DNA of 10,398 nt. Origin: Collinsella sp. (GTDB lineage Bacteria > Actinomycetota > Coriobacteriia > Coriobacteriales > Coriobacteriaceae). The notes beneath the pieces are model-generated. The model was not told where the DNA came from. It was given only the letters and a program-made list of their open reading frames with translations, and did not search any database. A program made the position numbers and the translations under genes. The stretch's first letter is position 1. Each line of letters begins with the position of its first letter. Where the stretch lies: the NCBI GenBank assembly GCA_014871545.1, contig WGSR01000038.1:1-10398 (forward strand), written 5' to 3'. Positions 1 through 6,557 of this stretch are shown in pieces.

Positions 1-1429
1 CACGGAAAGGCAGCACGTCGGCGATCTCCAGGTCATCCAGGAAGCCCTCGTTGCCAGCGAACAGCGTAACGATCTGCTCGCCAACCTCAAACGGCTTGTA
101 ACGCGGCTGCTTAAGGAGCTCAGTCATGCGAGCGCCGTGGGTAAGCTGCTTTTGCGTGGCCTCGTCGAGGTCGGAGCCGAACTGCGTGAAGCCGGCGAGC
201 TCCTGGTACGAAGCAAGGTCCAGACGGAGGTTGCCGGCGACCTGCTTCATGGCCTTGGTCTGCGCGTCGCCACCGACGCGGGACACGGAAATGCCCACGT
301 CGACTGCCGGGCGCTGGCCCTGGAAGAAGAGCTCGGACTGCAGGTAGATCTGACCATCGGTAATGGAAATGACGTTGGTCGGAATGTAGGCCGAGACGTC
401 GCCGTCCTGGGTCTCGATGATCGGAAGAGCCGTCATGGAGCCATAACCGTTCTTCTTGGACATCTTGACTGCACGCTCGAGCAGACGAGAGTGCAGGTAG
501 AAGATGTCGCCAGGATAGGCCTCGCGTCCGGGCGGACGATGCAGCGTCAGAGACATCTGACGGTAAGCCACAGCCTGCTTGGACAGGTCGTCGTAGATGA
601 CGAGCACGTGGCCACCGGGGTTGGTCTCGCTGGCGGGCTTGCCGTCCTCACCGTTGTACATGAAGAACTCGCCGATAGCGGCACCGGCCATAGGCGCGAT
701 GTACTGCATAGGGGCGGAATCGGCAGCGGTGGCCGAAACGATGATGGTGTAGTCGAGCGCACCGTGCTGAGCGAGGGTCTCGCGGATGTTGGCAACCGTG
801 GAGGCCTTCTGGCCGATGGCGACATAGATGCAGACCATGCCCTTGCCGCGCTGGTTGAGGATAGCGTCGATGGCGATGGCGGTCTTACCGGTCTTACGGT
901 CGCCGATGATGAGCTCACGCTGACCGCGGCCAATAGGCACCATGGAGTCGATGGCCAACAGGCCGGTCTGAACCGGCTCGCACACCGGGGTACGGTCGAT
1001 GACGCCGGGGGCCTTGAACTCGATGGGGCGACGGTGCGTGGCGACGATGTCGCCCAGGCCGTCGATGGGCTGGCCGAGCGGATTGACGACGCGGCCGAGC
1101 ATGGCGCGGCTCACAGGGATATCCATAATGCGGCCAGTGGTGCGGCACTCGTCGCCTTCCTTGATGGAGTCGACGGCACCAAACAGAACGGCGCCGACCT
1201 CGTCACGGTCAAGGTTCTGGGCAAGGCCGAAGACGGTCTCACCGGTATCGGAGCTCTTGAACTCCAGAAGCTCGCCTGCCATGGCGCTCTTGAGGCCGGA
1301 GACGCGCGCGATGCCGTCGCCTACCTCGTCGACCGTTGAAACCTCATGCGTATCGACCGTCGCGGAGAGGCTCGTGAGCTGCTCCTGCAGTTTCTTGGCG
1401 ATATCCTGGGCATTGAGGGTTTCGGACAT
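1..1429 (-). CDS. atpA: F1 ATP synthase subunit alpha, truncated by window edge
   Basis: This is the alpha subunit of the F1 catalytic head, which forms the non-catalytic nucleotide sites and contributes the arginine finger to the beta active sites. The window holds about 476 of the usual 500-550 residues; the C-terminus lies beyond position 1. Visible landmarks are the P-loop GDRKTGKT near residue 173, a Walker B-type strand VLVIYDD near residue 276, and SVSRVGG near residue 381 with the arginine finger. The P-loop reads K where most alpha subunits have Q (GDRQTGKT). The ATG at 1429 shares its A with the TAA stop of atpH (TAATG), and a strong GGAGGTGA site at 1436-1443 sits 6 nt upstream, so translation is probably coupled to atpH. 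The identity is secure from sequence and operon position. Confidence 0.97.
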   Translation of the reverse strand, partial: MSETLNAQDIAKKLQEQLTSLSATVDTHEVSTVDEVGDGIARVSGLKSAMAGELLEFKSSDTGETVFGLAQNLDRDEVGAVLFGAVDSIKEGDECRTTGRIMDIPVSRAMLGRVVNPLGQPIDGLGDIVATHRRPIEFKAPGVIDRTPVCEPVQTGLLAIDSMVPIGRGQRELIIGDRKTGKTAIAIDAILNQRGKGMVCIYVAIGQKASTVANIRETLAQHGALDYTIIVSATAADSAPMQYIAPMAGAAIGEFFMYNGEDGKPASETNPGGHVLVIYDDLSKQAVAYRQMSLTLHRPPGREAYPGDIFYLHSRLLERAVKMSKKNGYGSMTALPIIETQDGDVSAYIPTNVISITDGQIYLQSELFFQGQRPAVDVGISVSRVGGDAQTKAMKQVAGNLRLDLASYQELAGFTQFGSDLDEATQKQLTHGARMTELLKQPRYKPFEVGEQIVTLFAGNEGFLDDLEIADVLPFR

Positions 1430-1905
1430 TAGGCTTCACCTCCGTACGAATTAGCAGAGTTTGCGAGGGTCTCCTGCGCGATGCGCAGCTGCGTCTTGAC
1501 GGAAATGTCACGACGCTCGCCGCGGGCTTCGAGCACCAGGCCGCCCACGATAGACGGGTCGACCTGCTCGATAAGGAATACCTTGCGGCCGAAGTCCTGC
1601 TCGCATTTCTTAGTGATGGTTTGACGCAGCTCGTCGTCGAGCGGGATCGCCGTGGTGACGGTCACGCCCACTACATCCTCGTCTTCCTCGGCAACATACT
1701 TAAAGGCAGCTGCCACCTTGGGAAGAAGGTCGAGCTGGTCGCGCTTGGACATGGTGTCGAGCACGGCGATGATCTCGGGGCTGGCAGAAGCCAGACGCTC
1801 GATCATCTCGAGGTCCTCGAACACATGGTTCTCGGCCTTAGCGGCTTCCAGAAGGGAGCGCGCGTAGGTCTCGAGCACCTTGTCCTGATAGCGGCTAGTC
1901 GGCAT
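1429..1905 (-). CDS. atpH: F1 ATP synthase subunit delta (OSCP homologue)
   Basis: Subunit delta is the peripheral-stalk cap that joins the b subunits to the top of the alpha/beta hexamer. The product is 158 residues, slightly shorter than the roughly 175-residue E. coli protein. It begins with the typical ETYARSLLEAA helix, which matches the usual YARALFE start of the family. It ends with the delta/OSCP signature GGLVLEARGERRDISVKTQL, showing the conserved GG, G, D-S and L positions. The ATG at 1905 lies inside the end of atpF (11-nt overlap). No strong ribosome site precedes it (only a weak AGGTAG-like stretch), so it probably depends on re-initiation after atpF. Its stop overlaps the start of atpA by one base. 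Confidence 0.95.
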   Translation of the reverse strand: MPTSRYQDKVLETYARSLLEAAKAENHVFEDLEMIERLASASPEIIAVLDTMSKRDQLDLLPKVAAAFKYVAEEDEDVVGVTVTTAIPLDDELRQTITKKCEQDFGRKVFLIEQVDPSIVGGLVLEARGERRDISVKTQLRIAQETLANSANSYGGEA

Positions 1906-2497
1906 TCAGGCTACCTGCTTCCTGGATGTAGCGCTCGATGAGCTTCTTCTGCTCGGCATCGTCCTCGAGTGCCTCGCCCACGATCTTGGTGGCGACGGCA
2001 ACGGACAGGTCGGCGATGGAGCTCGCGGCACCGGCGTAGATGGACTTGCGCTCGTCCTCGACGGTCGTATGAGCCTTGGCGATGATCTCCTCGGCCTCCT
2101 TGTGAGCAGCCTCGATAATGCGGGCGCGCTCGGACTCGGCGTCCTTACGGGCCTCGAGAACAATGTCGGCAGCCTGACGACGGGCGTCGGTGACGATCGA
2201 GTCGGACTCAGCGCGCTTGGCGATAGCCTCCTGCTTGGTCTTCTCGGCCTCGTCGAGGCTCTCCTCGATCTTCTTGCCGCGCTCCTCCATGGTTTTCATG
2301 ATGCCCGGCAGGGCGACCTTGGCCAGCACGATCCAGATAATCAGGAAGGCGATAAGCGCCGGGATGAACTCCGCCATCTTAGGGATGAGGATGTCCGCAC
2401 CGGCAGCGCCGTCCTCAGCGAACGCGGAAACCGGCATGAGCAGCGCGGCCGCGGACGCGGAGAGTGCGATCGCGCTCTTCTGGGATGAAAGATTCAT
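1895..2497 (-). CDS. atpF: Fo ATP synthase subunit b with N-terminal signal-like segment
   Basis: Subunit b forms the dimeric peripheral stalk that anchors delta to the membrane. The 200-residue product has three parts. Residues 1-27 resemble a cleavable signal peptide (K7, a hydrophobic Ala/Leu stretch, then AFA at 25-27 followed by ED). A single membrane span follows at about 43-62 (FIPALIAFLIIWIVLA). A long, highly charged coiled coil runs from about 68 to 190, containing repeated EEA/AEEIIAKA heptads. In E. coli AtpF the membrane span begins at the N-terminus and there is no signal, so the extra hydrophobic segment is notable. A GGAG site at 2506-2509 lies 8 nt before the ATG at 2497. The gene starts 15 nt after atpE stops and overlaps atpH by 11 nt. 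Confidence 0.95.
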   Translation of the reverse strand: MNLSSQKSAIALSASAAALLMPVSAFAEDGAAGADILIPKMAEFIPALIAFLIIWIVLAKVALPGIMKTMEERGKKIEESLDEAEKTKQEAIAKRAESDSIVTDARRQAADIVLEARKDAESERARIIEAAHKEAEEIIAKAHTTVEDERKSIYAGAASSIADLSVAVATKIVGEALEDDAEQKKLIERYIQEAGSLNAD

Positions 2498-2512
2498 ACT
2501 TGACGCTCCGTG

Positions 2513-2707
2513 CTATTTAACGATCAGCGCGACAACGAAGCCGATCAGAGCCAGAGCCTCGCCGAAGGCGGAGCCCATGATGAAGACGGTGAACACGCGG
2601 CCCTGGACCTCAGGCTGACGGGCCATAGCACCCGTAGCACCCAGAGCAGACAGGCCGATAGCAAGACCAGCGCCGATAACACCGAGACCGTAACCGATAA
2701 CTCCCAC
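2513..2707 (-). CDS. atpE: Fo ATP synthase subunit c (compact, proton type)
   Basis: Subunit c is the proteolipid hairpin that makes the rotor ring. The product is only 64 residues, against about 70-90 in most bacteria. Helix 1 (about 3-28) has the glycine-rich packing face GAGLAIG. The polar loop is ARQPE (29-33). Helix 2 (about 38-63) carries the essential carboxylate E50 in GSAFGEALAL. Aligned on ARQPE, the position of the sodium-binding glutamine of Ilyobacter c is I17, and the Ser/Thr ligands after the glutamate are A51 and L52. This argues for proton coupling. The start is GTG at 2707: the frame closes upstream at a TAA at 2732-2734 with no other start between, and GGAGG at 2712-2716 is 4 nt away. 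The short length is therefore genuine, not a start error. Confidence 0.95.
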   Translation of the reverse strand: MGVIGYGLGVIGAGLAIGLSALGATGAMARQPEVQGRVFTVFIMGSAFGEALALIGFVVALIVK

Positions 2708-2831
2708 GATTCCTCCTTTGTCGTGCGTGTCTTATTTCACGCAGGATAACCTTTTTATAACTGCCGGGCTCCATGGGTACGGGCACCGGCGGTTTAACGA
2801 ATTACCTTACCTTTAAGGCGCGAACGAAAGA
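2708..2831 (-). other. Long leader between atpB and atpE
   Basis: This 124-nt gap is by far the largest inside an otherwise overlapping operon. On the minus strand it contains a GCCGG...CCGGC dyad (about 2764-2791, loop with a self-complementary CCATGG), then an A/T-rich stretch (TTATAAAAAGG, about 2750-2760) and the strong AAAGGAGGA site of atpE. A leader that raises translation of the multicopy c subunit is known upstream of E. coli atpE; a similar role here is inference. No coding frame is convincing in it. Confidence 0.4.
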
Positions 2832-3635
2832 CTACTCCTCCTCCGCGACCTCCTCTGCCTCGGAGACATACACGGCGGTAAGGACCGTGAAGACGTAAGC
2901 CTGGATGGCGCCGACCACAAGCTCGATCGCATAGATCAGGATGAGGATGGCAAGCCAGGCTAGCGAAGGCAGGGCGCCGACGGCGTGGGCCGCGGAAACC
3001 TGCTGAAGCAGCGGCTGCATGAACATGCTCGCCATGATGGCGAACGAGCCCATGACCACGTGTCCTGCGAACATGTTGCAGAACAGACGGACGGCGAGCG
3101 TGATGAGGCGCAGGAAGGTCGAGAAAAGCTCGACGACCCACACAAGCACGTTCATCGGGAAGCTCACGCCCTGCGGGGCGAGGCTCTTGATGTAGCCGAT
3201 CACGCCGTGAGCCTTGCATCCGTAGTAGATGAAGTACACAAAGGCGAAGATGGCGAGCGCGGCGGTGGAGCCGATTGCACCGGTGCCGGGCTTCATTCCC
3301 GGGACCAGGCCGATCATGTTGTTGATCAGGATGAACAGGAAAAGCGAGCACAGGAACGGGAAGTGCTTCTTCCAGTTCTCACCCACGACGCCCTTGCCGA
3401 TATCGTTCTCGACGTACTCGATGATGTACTCGAAACCGTTGACGAAGAAGCCCTTGGGAACCAGGGTCTGCTTCTTCTTGAACACGGCCAGGACGATCAG
3501 GAGCACGATCGTGGAGACGATCAGCCAAAACGAGTACTGCGTGATGCCGCAGCTCAGATCGCCCACGACAGGGGTGGAGCTGAACTCGCTGACCAGATGA
3601 TTAATCTCATCAGGCAGCTTTTCAAAAATTTCCAC
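2832..3635 (-). CDS. atpB: Fo ATP synthase subunit a
   Basis: Subunit a forms the two half-channels that bring ions to and from the c ring. The product is 267 residues with about five to six membrane spans (roughly 33-51, 93-112, 123-138, 163-181, 194-212 and 225-254). The essential arginine is R183 in the family signature LAVRLFCNMFAGH. The last helix ELVVGAIQAYVFTVLTAVY supplies E238 and Q245, equivalent to the conserved polar residues of the final helix in E. coli. The C-terminus is acidic (EAEEVAEEE). The start is GTG at 3635, 3 nt after the atpI-like stop, with AAAGG at 3642-3646 about 6 nt upstream. The upstream pairing with an atpI-like gene and the downstream atpE are standard operon order. 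Confidence 0.97.
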   Translation of the reverse strand: MEIFEKLPDEINHLVSEFSSTPVVGDLSCGITQYSFWLIVSTIVLLIVLAVFKKKQTLVPKGFFVNGFEYIIEYVENDIGKGVVGENWKKHFPFLCSLFLFILINNMIGLVPGMKPGTGAIGSTAALAIFAFVYFIYYGCKAHGVIGYIKSLAPQGVSFPMNVLVWVVELFSTFLRLITLAVRLFCNMFAGHVVMGSFAIMASMFMQPLLQQVSAAHAVGALPSLAWLAILILIYAIELVVGAIQAYVFTVLTAVYVSEAEEVAEEE

Positions 3636-3638
3636 GAC

Positions 3639-3950
3639 TTACCTTTCGACCTCATGAGGATCTCGCAGCGCCTTGGCGACGCGAACCGTGCAGGCGGCCA
3701 TAAAGGCCACGAAGCCGATCGCCTCGCCCAGGAGGAACATGCGAAATGCCTCTCCGAACAACACAAACACAATCAAGGTAAAGACGAGCAGGGCGATTGC
3801 CGAGACCGCCAGACTCACCATACCCTTGAGCATGTCCGCATTCTGTTTATCGTCAAGAACCGGCTTGAGCGTAAAGACAAAGGGAAGGAAGGCAATTGCG
3901 CCCGCGATGGCGCCTGCAACGATAGCGAGCAGATCGGCTATCTGAAACAC
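3639..3950 (-). CDS. AtpI-like small membrane protein of the atp operon
   Basis: The gene sits directly before atpB with a 3-nt gap, where many bacteria carry atpI, whose product assists c-ring assembly or Mg uptake. The product is about 103 residues, with hydrophobic spans at IADLLAIVAGAIAGAIAFLP, MVSLAVSAIALLVFTLIVFV and EAIGFVAFMAACTV, and a basic C-terminal tail. I chose GTG at 3950 because GAGG at 3957-3960 lies exactly 6 nt upstream. The frame stays open to a TTG at 4025, but that codon lies between the -35 and -10 of the likely operon promoter and could not be in the message. A second GTG at 3962 is possible but has a poorly spaced ribosome site. I see no diagnostic AtpI motif, so the name rests mostly on position and topology. 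Confidence 0.75.
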   Translation of the reverse strand: MFQIADLLAIVAGAIAGAIAFLPFVFTLKPVLDDKQNADMLKGMVSLAVSAIALLVFTLIVFVLFGEAFRMFLLGEAIGFVAFMAACTVRVAKALRDPHEVER

Positions 3951-4011
3951 TGGCGTCCTCACTTTCCTTTTTAACGCTTCACAGAACAGTTCCCGCCAAA
4001 CATTGGTGACT

Positions 4012-4039
4012 ATTGTACGAGCCAATCGCTAAAGTACAA
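4012..4039 (-). promoter_or_regulatory. Probable promoter of the atp operon
   Basis: On the minus strand, TTGTAC (4034-4039) and TACAAT (4012-4017) are separated by 16 nt. The -10 matches the sigma70-type consensus at 5 of 6 positions and the -35 at 3 of 6. The predicted transcript would start near 4005, about 55 nt before the GTG of the atpI-like gene. The same TACAAT hexamer appears before prmC. Confidence 0.5.
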
Positions 4040-4056
4040 CCGAAAAAGCATCGGTT
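4038..4056. repeat. 6-bp inverted repeat overlapping the atp -35 region
   Basis: AACCGA (4038-4043) and TCGGTT (4051-4056) form a perfect 6-bp dyad with a 7-nt loop, touching the upstream edge of the proposed -35 hexamer. It could be an operator or part of a weak terminator for upp. Its short length makes chance possible. Confidence 0.3.
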
Positions 4057-4110
4057 AATACGCACCTGTTCGTTTTCTTAAGACCTTCTTTATGCCGCAG
4101 GTACGGTAAT

Positions 4111-4142
4111 ACGTTTTTCTCGAACCCTGCAGGGCAAAACGT
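4111..4142. repeat. Nested dyad with PstI-type palindrome
   Basis: ACGTTTT (4111-4117) and AAAACGT (4136-4142) are perfect inverted repeats, and the loop contains the 10-bp palindrome CCCTGCAGGG (4125-4134). It lies between upp and the atp promoter. A role as a second part of the upp terminator or as a protein-binding site is inference. Confidence 0.35.
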
Positions 4143-4154
4143 CCGTTAACAGGA

Positions 4155-4189
4155 GTGCGCGCGGTCGCCTTTTGTTCGTCCGCGCGCAC
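4155..4189 (-). terminator. Strong hairpin after upp, likely transcript end
   Basis: GTGCGCGCGG (4155-4164) and CCGCGCGCAC (4180-4189) pair perfectly over 10 bp with a 15-nt loop, about 42 nt after the upp stop. No clean U-tract follows directly on the minus strand (the nearest TTTT is about 18 nt on). This may therefore be an mRNA 3'-end stabilising hairpin or an atypical terminator rather than a classical intrinsic one. Confidence 0.5.
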
Positions 4190-4231
4190 CGTTTCTTCGT
4201 ATTTGCAGCCGCGGCCGTCTTAGCCCAGCGA

Positions 4232-4879
4232 CTAGAGCGTGCCGTAGATGCGGTCGCCGGCGTCGCCGAGGCCGGGAACGATGTAGGCAGCCTCGTTGAG
4301 ATGGTCGTCGATGGCGCAGGTATAGATATGCACATCAGGGTCCTTCTCAGTCAGCGACTTGAGGCCCTCGGGGGCCGCGACGATGCACAGCATGCGGATG
4401 TCCTTGACACCGCGCTCGCGCAGGTAGCTAATGGCCATCTCGGCCGAACCGCCCGTGGCGAGCATGGGGTCGACGACCAGGCAGATGCGCTGGTCGATAT
4501 CCTTGGGCATCTTGCAGTAATACTCGTGCGGCTCGTGGGTGACCTCGTCGCGCTCCATGCCGATGTGGCCCACGCGAGCGGAGGGCACCAGGTCGAGGAT
4601 GCCGTCGACCATGCCAAGGCCCGCACGCAGGATGGGCACGATGGCGAGTTTCTTGCCGGCAAGCTGTTTGAACGTGGCGGTAGTGATGGGGGTCTCGACC
4701 TCGACGTCTTCCATGGGCAGGTCGCGCATGGCCTCGTAGCCGTCAAAAAGCGCGAGTTCGCGCACGAGCTGGCGGAACTGGTTGGTGCCGGTGTTTTTGT
4801 CGCGCAGGATCGACAGCTTGTGCTGGACGAGCGGGTGGTCGACAAGCGTCACACGGGACGCATCGTAGGTGACGGTCAT
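4232..4879 (-). CDS. upp: Uracil phosphoribosyltransferase
   Basis: The enzyme salvages uracil by joining it to PRPP to give UMP. The product is 215 residues, close to the 208-209 usual in the family. It carries the PRPP loop VDPMLATGGSA at 136-146, an upstream RAGLGM segment near 85-90 and the uracil-binding tail YIVPGLGDAGDRIYGTL at 199-215. The ATG at 4879 gives the conserved MTVTYDASR...LVDHPLVQHKLSILRD N-terminus. AAAGGGG (4890-4896) lies about 10 nt upstream. The frame is open a further 20 codons upstream, but that stretch has no family similarity and covers the hairpin region, so I exclude it. upp stands 123 nt behind glpK with its own leader and is followed by a strong hairpin, so it may be transcribed alone. 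Confidence 0.97.
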   Translation of the reverse strand: MTVTYDASRVTLVDHPLVQHKLSILRDKNTGTNQFRQLVRELALFDGYEAMRDLPMEDVEVETPITTATFKQLAGKKLAIVPILRAGLGMVDGILDLVPSARVGHIGMERDEVTHEPHEYYCKMPKDIDQRICLVVDPMLATGGSAEMAISYLRERGVKDIRMLCIVAAPEGLKSLTEKDPDVHIYTCAIDDHLNEAAYIVPGLGDAGDRIYGTL

Positions 4880-4902
4880 GGATTGATTGCCCCTTTCGTT
4901 GC

Positions 4903-4917
4903 GGCCGCAAAACGGCC
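4903..4917 (-). promoter_or_regulatory. Small hairpin just before the upp ribosome site
   Basis: GGCCG and CGGCC pair around a 5-nt loop (TTTTG on the minus strand), ending only about 7 nt before the AAAGGGG of upp. In the transcript it could affect access to the ribosome site. There is no direct evidence of function. Confidence 0.3.
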
Positions 4918-4927
4918 TTGCTGACAA

Positions 4928-4956
4928 GGCGTGCAGCAATGTTGCCGCCGCACGCC
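4928..4956 (-). terminator. Hairpin in the glpK-upp gap
   Basis: On the minus strand GGCGTGCGGC and GCTGCACGCC form a 10-bp stem (one G-U pair) with a 9-nt loop, 47 nt after the glpK stop. No long U-run follows (TTGTC), so termination would be weak. It could end glpK transcripts or act with the next hairpin in the upp leader. Confidence 0.4.
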
Positions 4957-5002
4957 ATGCATTAGTTTAGCGGTTTGTTGTATCGAGCAGCCCATCGCAG
5001 CC

Positions 5003-6544
5003 CTACTGTGCGGTGCTGAGCGAGCGCCTGACTGCATCACGCCAGCCCGCAAGGTTTTGCTCGCGGCGCTCGGCGGACATGTGGGGAAGGAAGGTCCTAA
5101 CGATCTGGGCATTTTGCTCCAGCTCCTCCAGGTCTTCCCAATAGCCGACGGCAAGACCCGCCAAGTACGCGGCACCGATTGCCGTGGTCTCCACCGTCTC
5201 GCATTGCAGCACGGGGATATCCAGCAGGTCGGCCTGGAATTGCATGATGAACTCGTTGCGCGAGGCACCGCCATCGACAGACAGGCGCTCGATCGAAAGC
5301 CCCACGTCCTGCTCCATGGCGCGCAGCACGTCGTAGCTCTGATATGCCATGGATTCGCAGGCGGCACGTACGATGGTCGCACGGCTCGAGGCGCCGGTCA
5401 GACCGCACACGATACCGCGGGCATGCGGGTCCCACCAGGGAGCGCCCAAACCCGCAAAGGCGGGAACGAAGTAGCAGCCCTCGTTGTCGCTAATCGAAGC
5501 GGCGAGTTGTGCCGACTCGCTCACGCTCGAGATGATGCCCATGTTGTTGCGAAGCCAGTTCATGGTGGAACCGGCAGCAAAGATGGAGCCCTCGAGCGCA
5601 TAGCTGACTTTGCCGTCCGCAGCGATACCGATGGTGGAGACCAGGCCATTCTTGGATTCGACGATCTCGTCGCCGGTGTTCATGAGCATAAAGCAGCCCG
5701 TGCCATAGGTGTTTTTGGTCTGGCCGGGACGGAAACAGCAGTGGCCGAACAGCGACGCCTGTTGGTCACCTGCCACGCCCATGATGGGCGGCATGTTGGT
5801 CATGATGTCGCTCGCGACGCGGCCGTAGTCGCCCGAGCTCCAGCGAACCTCGGGCATCATGGAACGTGGAACGTCAAAGAGCGCCAGCAGGTCGTCGTCC
5901 CAATCGAGCGTATGGATATTAAAGAGTGCCGTGCGGCTGGCATTGGTGTAGTCGGTGGCAAAGACCTGGCCGCCGGTGAGGTTGTAGATGAGCCAGGTGT
6001 CGATGGTGCCAAACATGAGGTCGCCCGCCGCCGCGCTCTCGCGTGCGCCGTCGACGTTGTCGAGAATCCACTGCACCTTGGAGGCCGAGAAATACGGGTC
6101 AAGCGTAAGTCCCGTGCGGGAGCGCACCAGCTCCTCGCAACCCTGTTCAACCAACGCGTCGATCGCCGGCGCGGTACGACGGCACTGCCATACGATGGCG
6201 TTATAGATGGGCTGGCCGCTCACGCGGTCCCAGACCACCGTGGTCTCGCGCTGGTTGGAGATGCCGATGGCGGCGATGCGGTCAGAATGGATGCCGCTCT
6301 TAAACTGAACCTCCATCATGACGGCAATCTGGCTGGCAAGGACCGTCATGGGGTCTTGCTCTACCCAACCGGGACGCGGAAAACTCGTTTTGACGCTGCG
6401 ACGTGCCTGCGCGACGATGCATCCGTACTCGTCGACGATGGTCGCAAGTACCGAGGTGGTGCCGCAGTCGAGCGCCATGATGTAGGAACCGCCAAAGTCA
6501 AACGAGGCATCTTCCATGCCCAGGCTGCCCAGATTCAACGACAT
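5003..6544 (-). CDS. glpK: Glycerol kinase (FGGY family)
   Basis: The enzyme phosphorylates glycerol with ATP to glycerol-3-phosphate. The product is 513 residues, near the usual 500. Glycerol-contacting residues are intact: R99-E100 in NQRETT, Y151 in LDPYFSASK, and D260-Q261 in GVAGDQQASLFG. Other landmarks are WQCRRT (119-124), KNTYGTGCFMLMNTG, YALEGS, FAGLGAPWWDPHARG and LSVDGGASRN. The N-terminal phosphate loop is divergent: ALDCGTTSVLA replaces the usual ALDQGTTSSRA, so Q becomes C27 and the ADP-contacting arginine becomes L33. I see no histidine at the segment that is phosphorylated by the PTS in Enterococcus and Bacillus. The protein carries about 20 extra residues before YIMALD; AAAGGTG about 6 nt before the ATG at 6544 supports that start. 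It follows the sua5-type gene by 13 nt, suggesting one transcript. No glpF or glpD lies nearby. Confidence 0.93.
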   Translation of the reverse strand: MSLNLGSLGMEDASFDFGGSYIMALDCGTTSVLATIVDEYGCIVAQARRSVKTSFPRPGWVEQDPMTVLASQIAVMMEVQFKSGIHSDRIAAIGISNQRETTVVWDRVSGQPIYNAIVWQCRRTAPAIDALVEQGCEELVRSRTGLTLDPYFSASKVQWILDNVDGARESAAAGDLMFGTIDTWLIYNLTGGQVFATDYTNASRTALFNIHTLDWDDDLLALFDVPRSMMPEVRWSSGDYGRVASDIMTNMPPIMGVAGDQQASLFGHCCFRPGQTKNTYGTGCFMLMNTGDEIVESKNGLVSTIGIAADGKVSYALEGSIFAAGSTMNWLRNNMGIISSVSESAQLAASISDNEGCYFVPAFAGLGAPWWDPHARGIVCGLTGASSRATIVRAACESMAYQSYDVLRAMEQDVGLSIERLSVDGGASRNEFIMQFQADLLDIPVLQCETVETTAIGAAYLAGLAVGYWEDLEELEQNAQIVRTFLPHMSAERREQNLAGWRDAVRRSLSTAQ

Positions 6545-6557
6545 CGCTTACACCTTT

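Noticed and set aside
137..1339. 400-codon open frame on the plus strand across atpA
   Set aside because: It is the antisense shadow of atpA; composition is dominated by G, A, D, V and L with no motif.
2985..3974. 329-codon plus-strand frame opposite atpB and the atpI-like gene
   Set aside because: His/Asp/Glu-rich product that mirrors hydrophobic membrane-protein codons; no ribosome site or recognisable domain.
4880..4939. 20-codon N-terminal extension of upp
   Set aside because: No similarity to the family, covers the leader hairpin, and ATG at 4879 gives the standard N-terminus.
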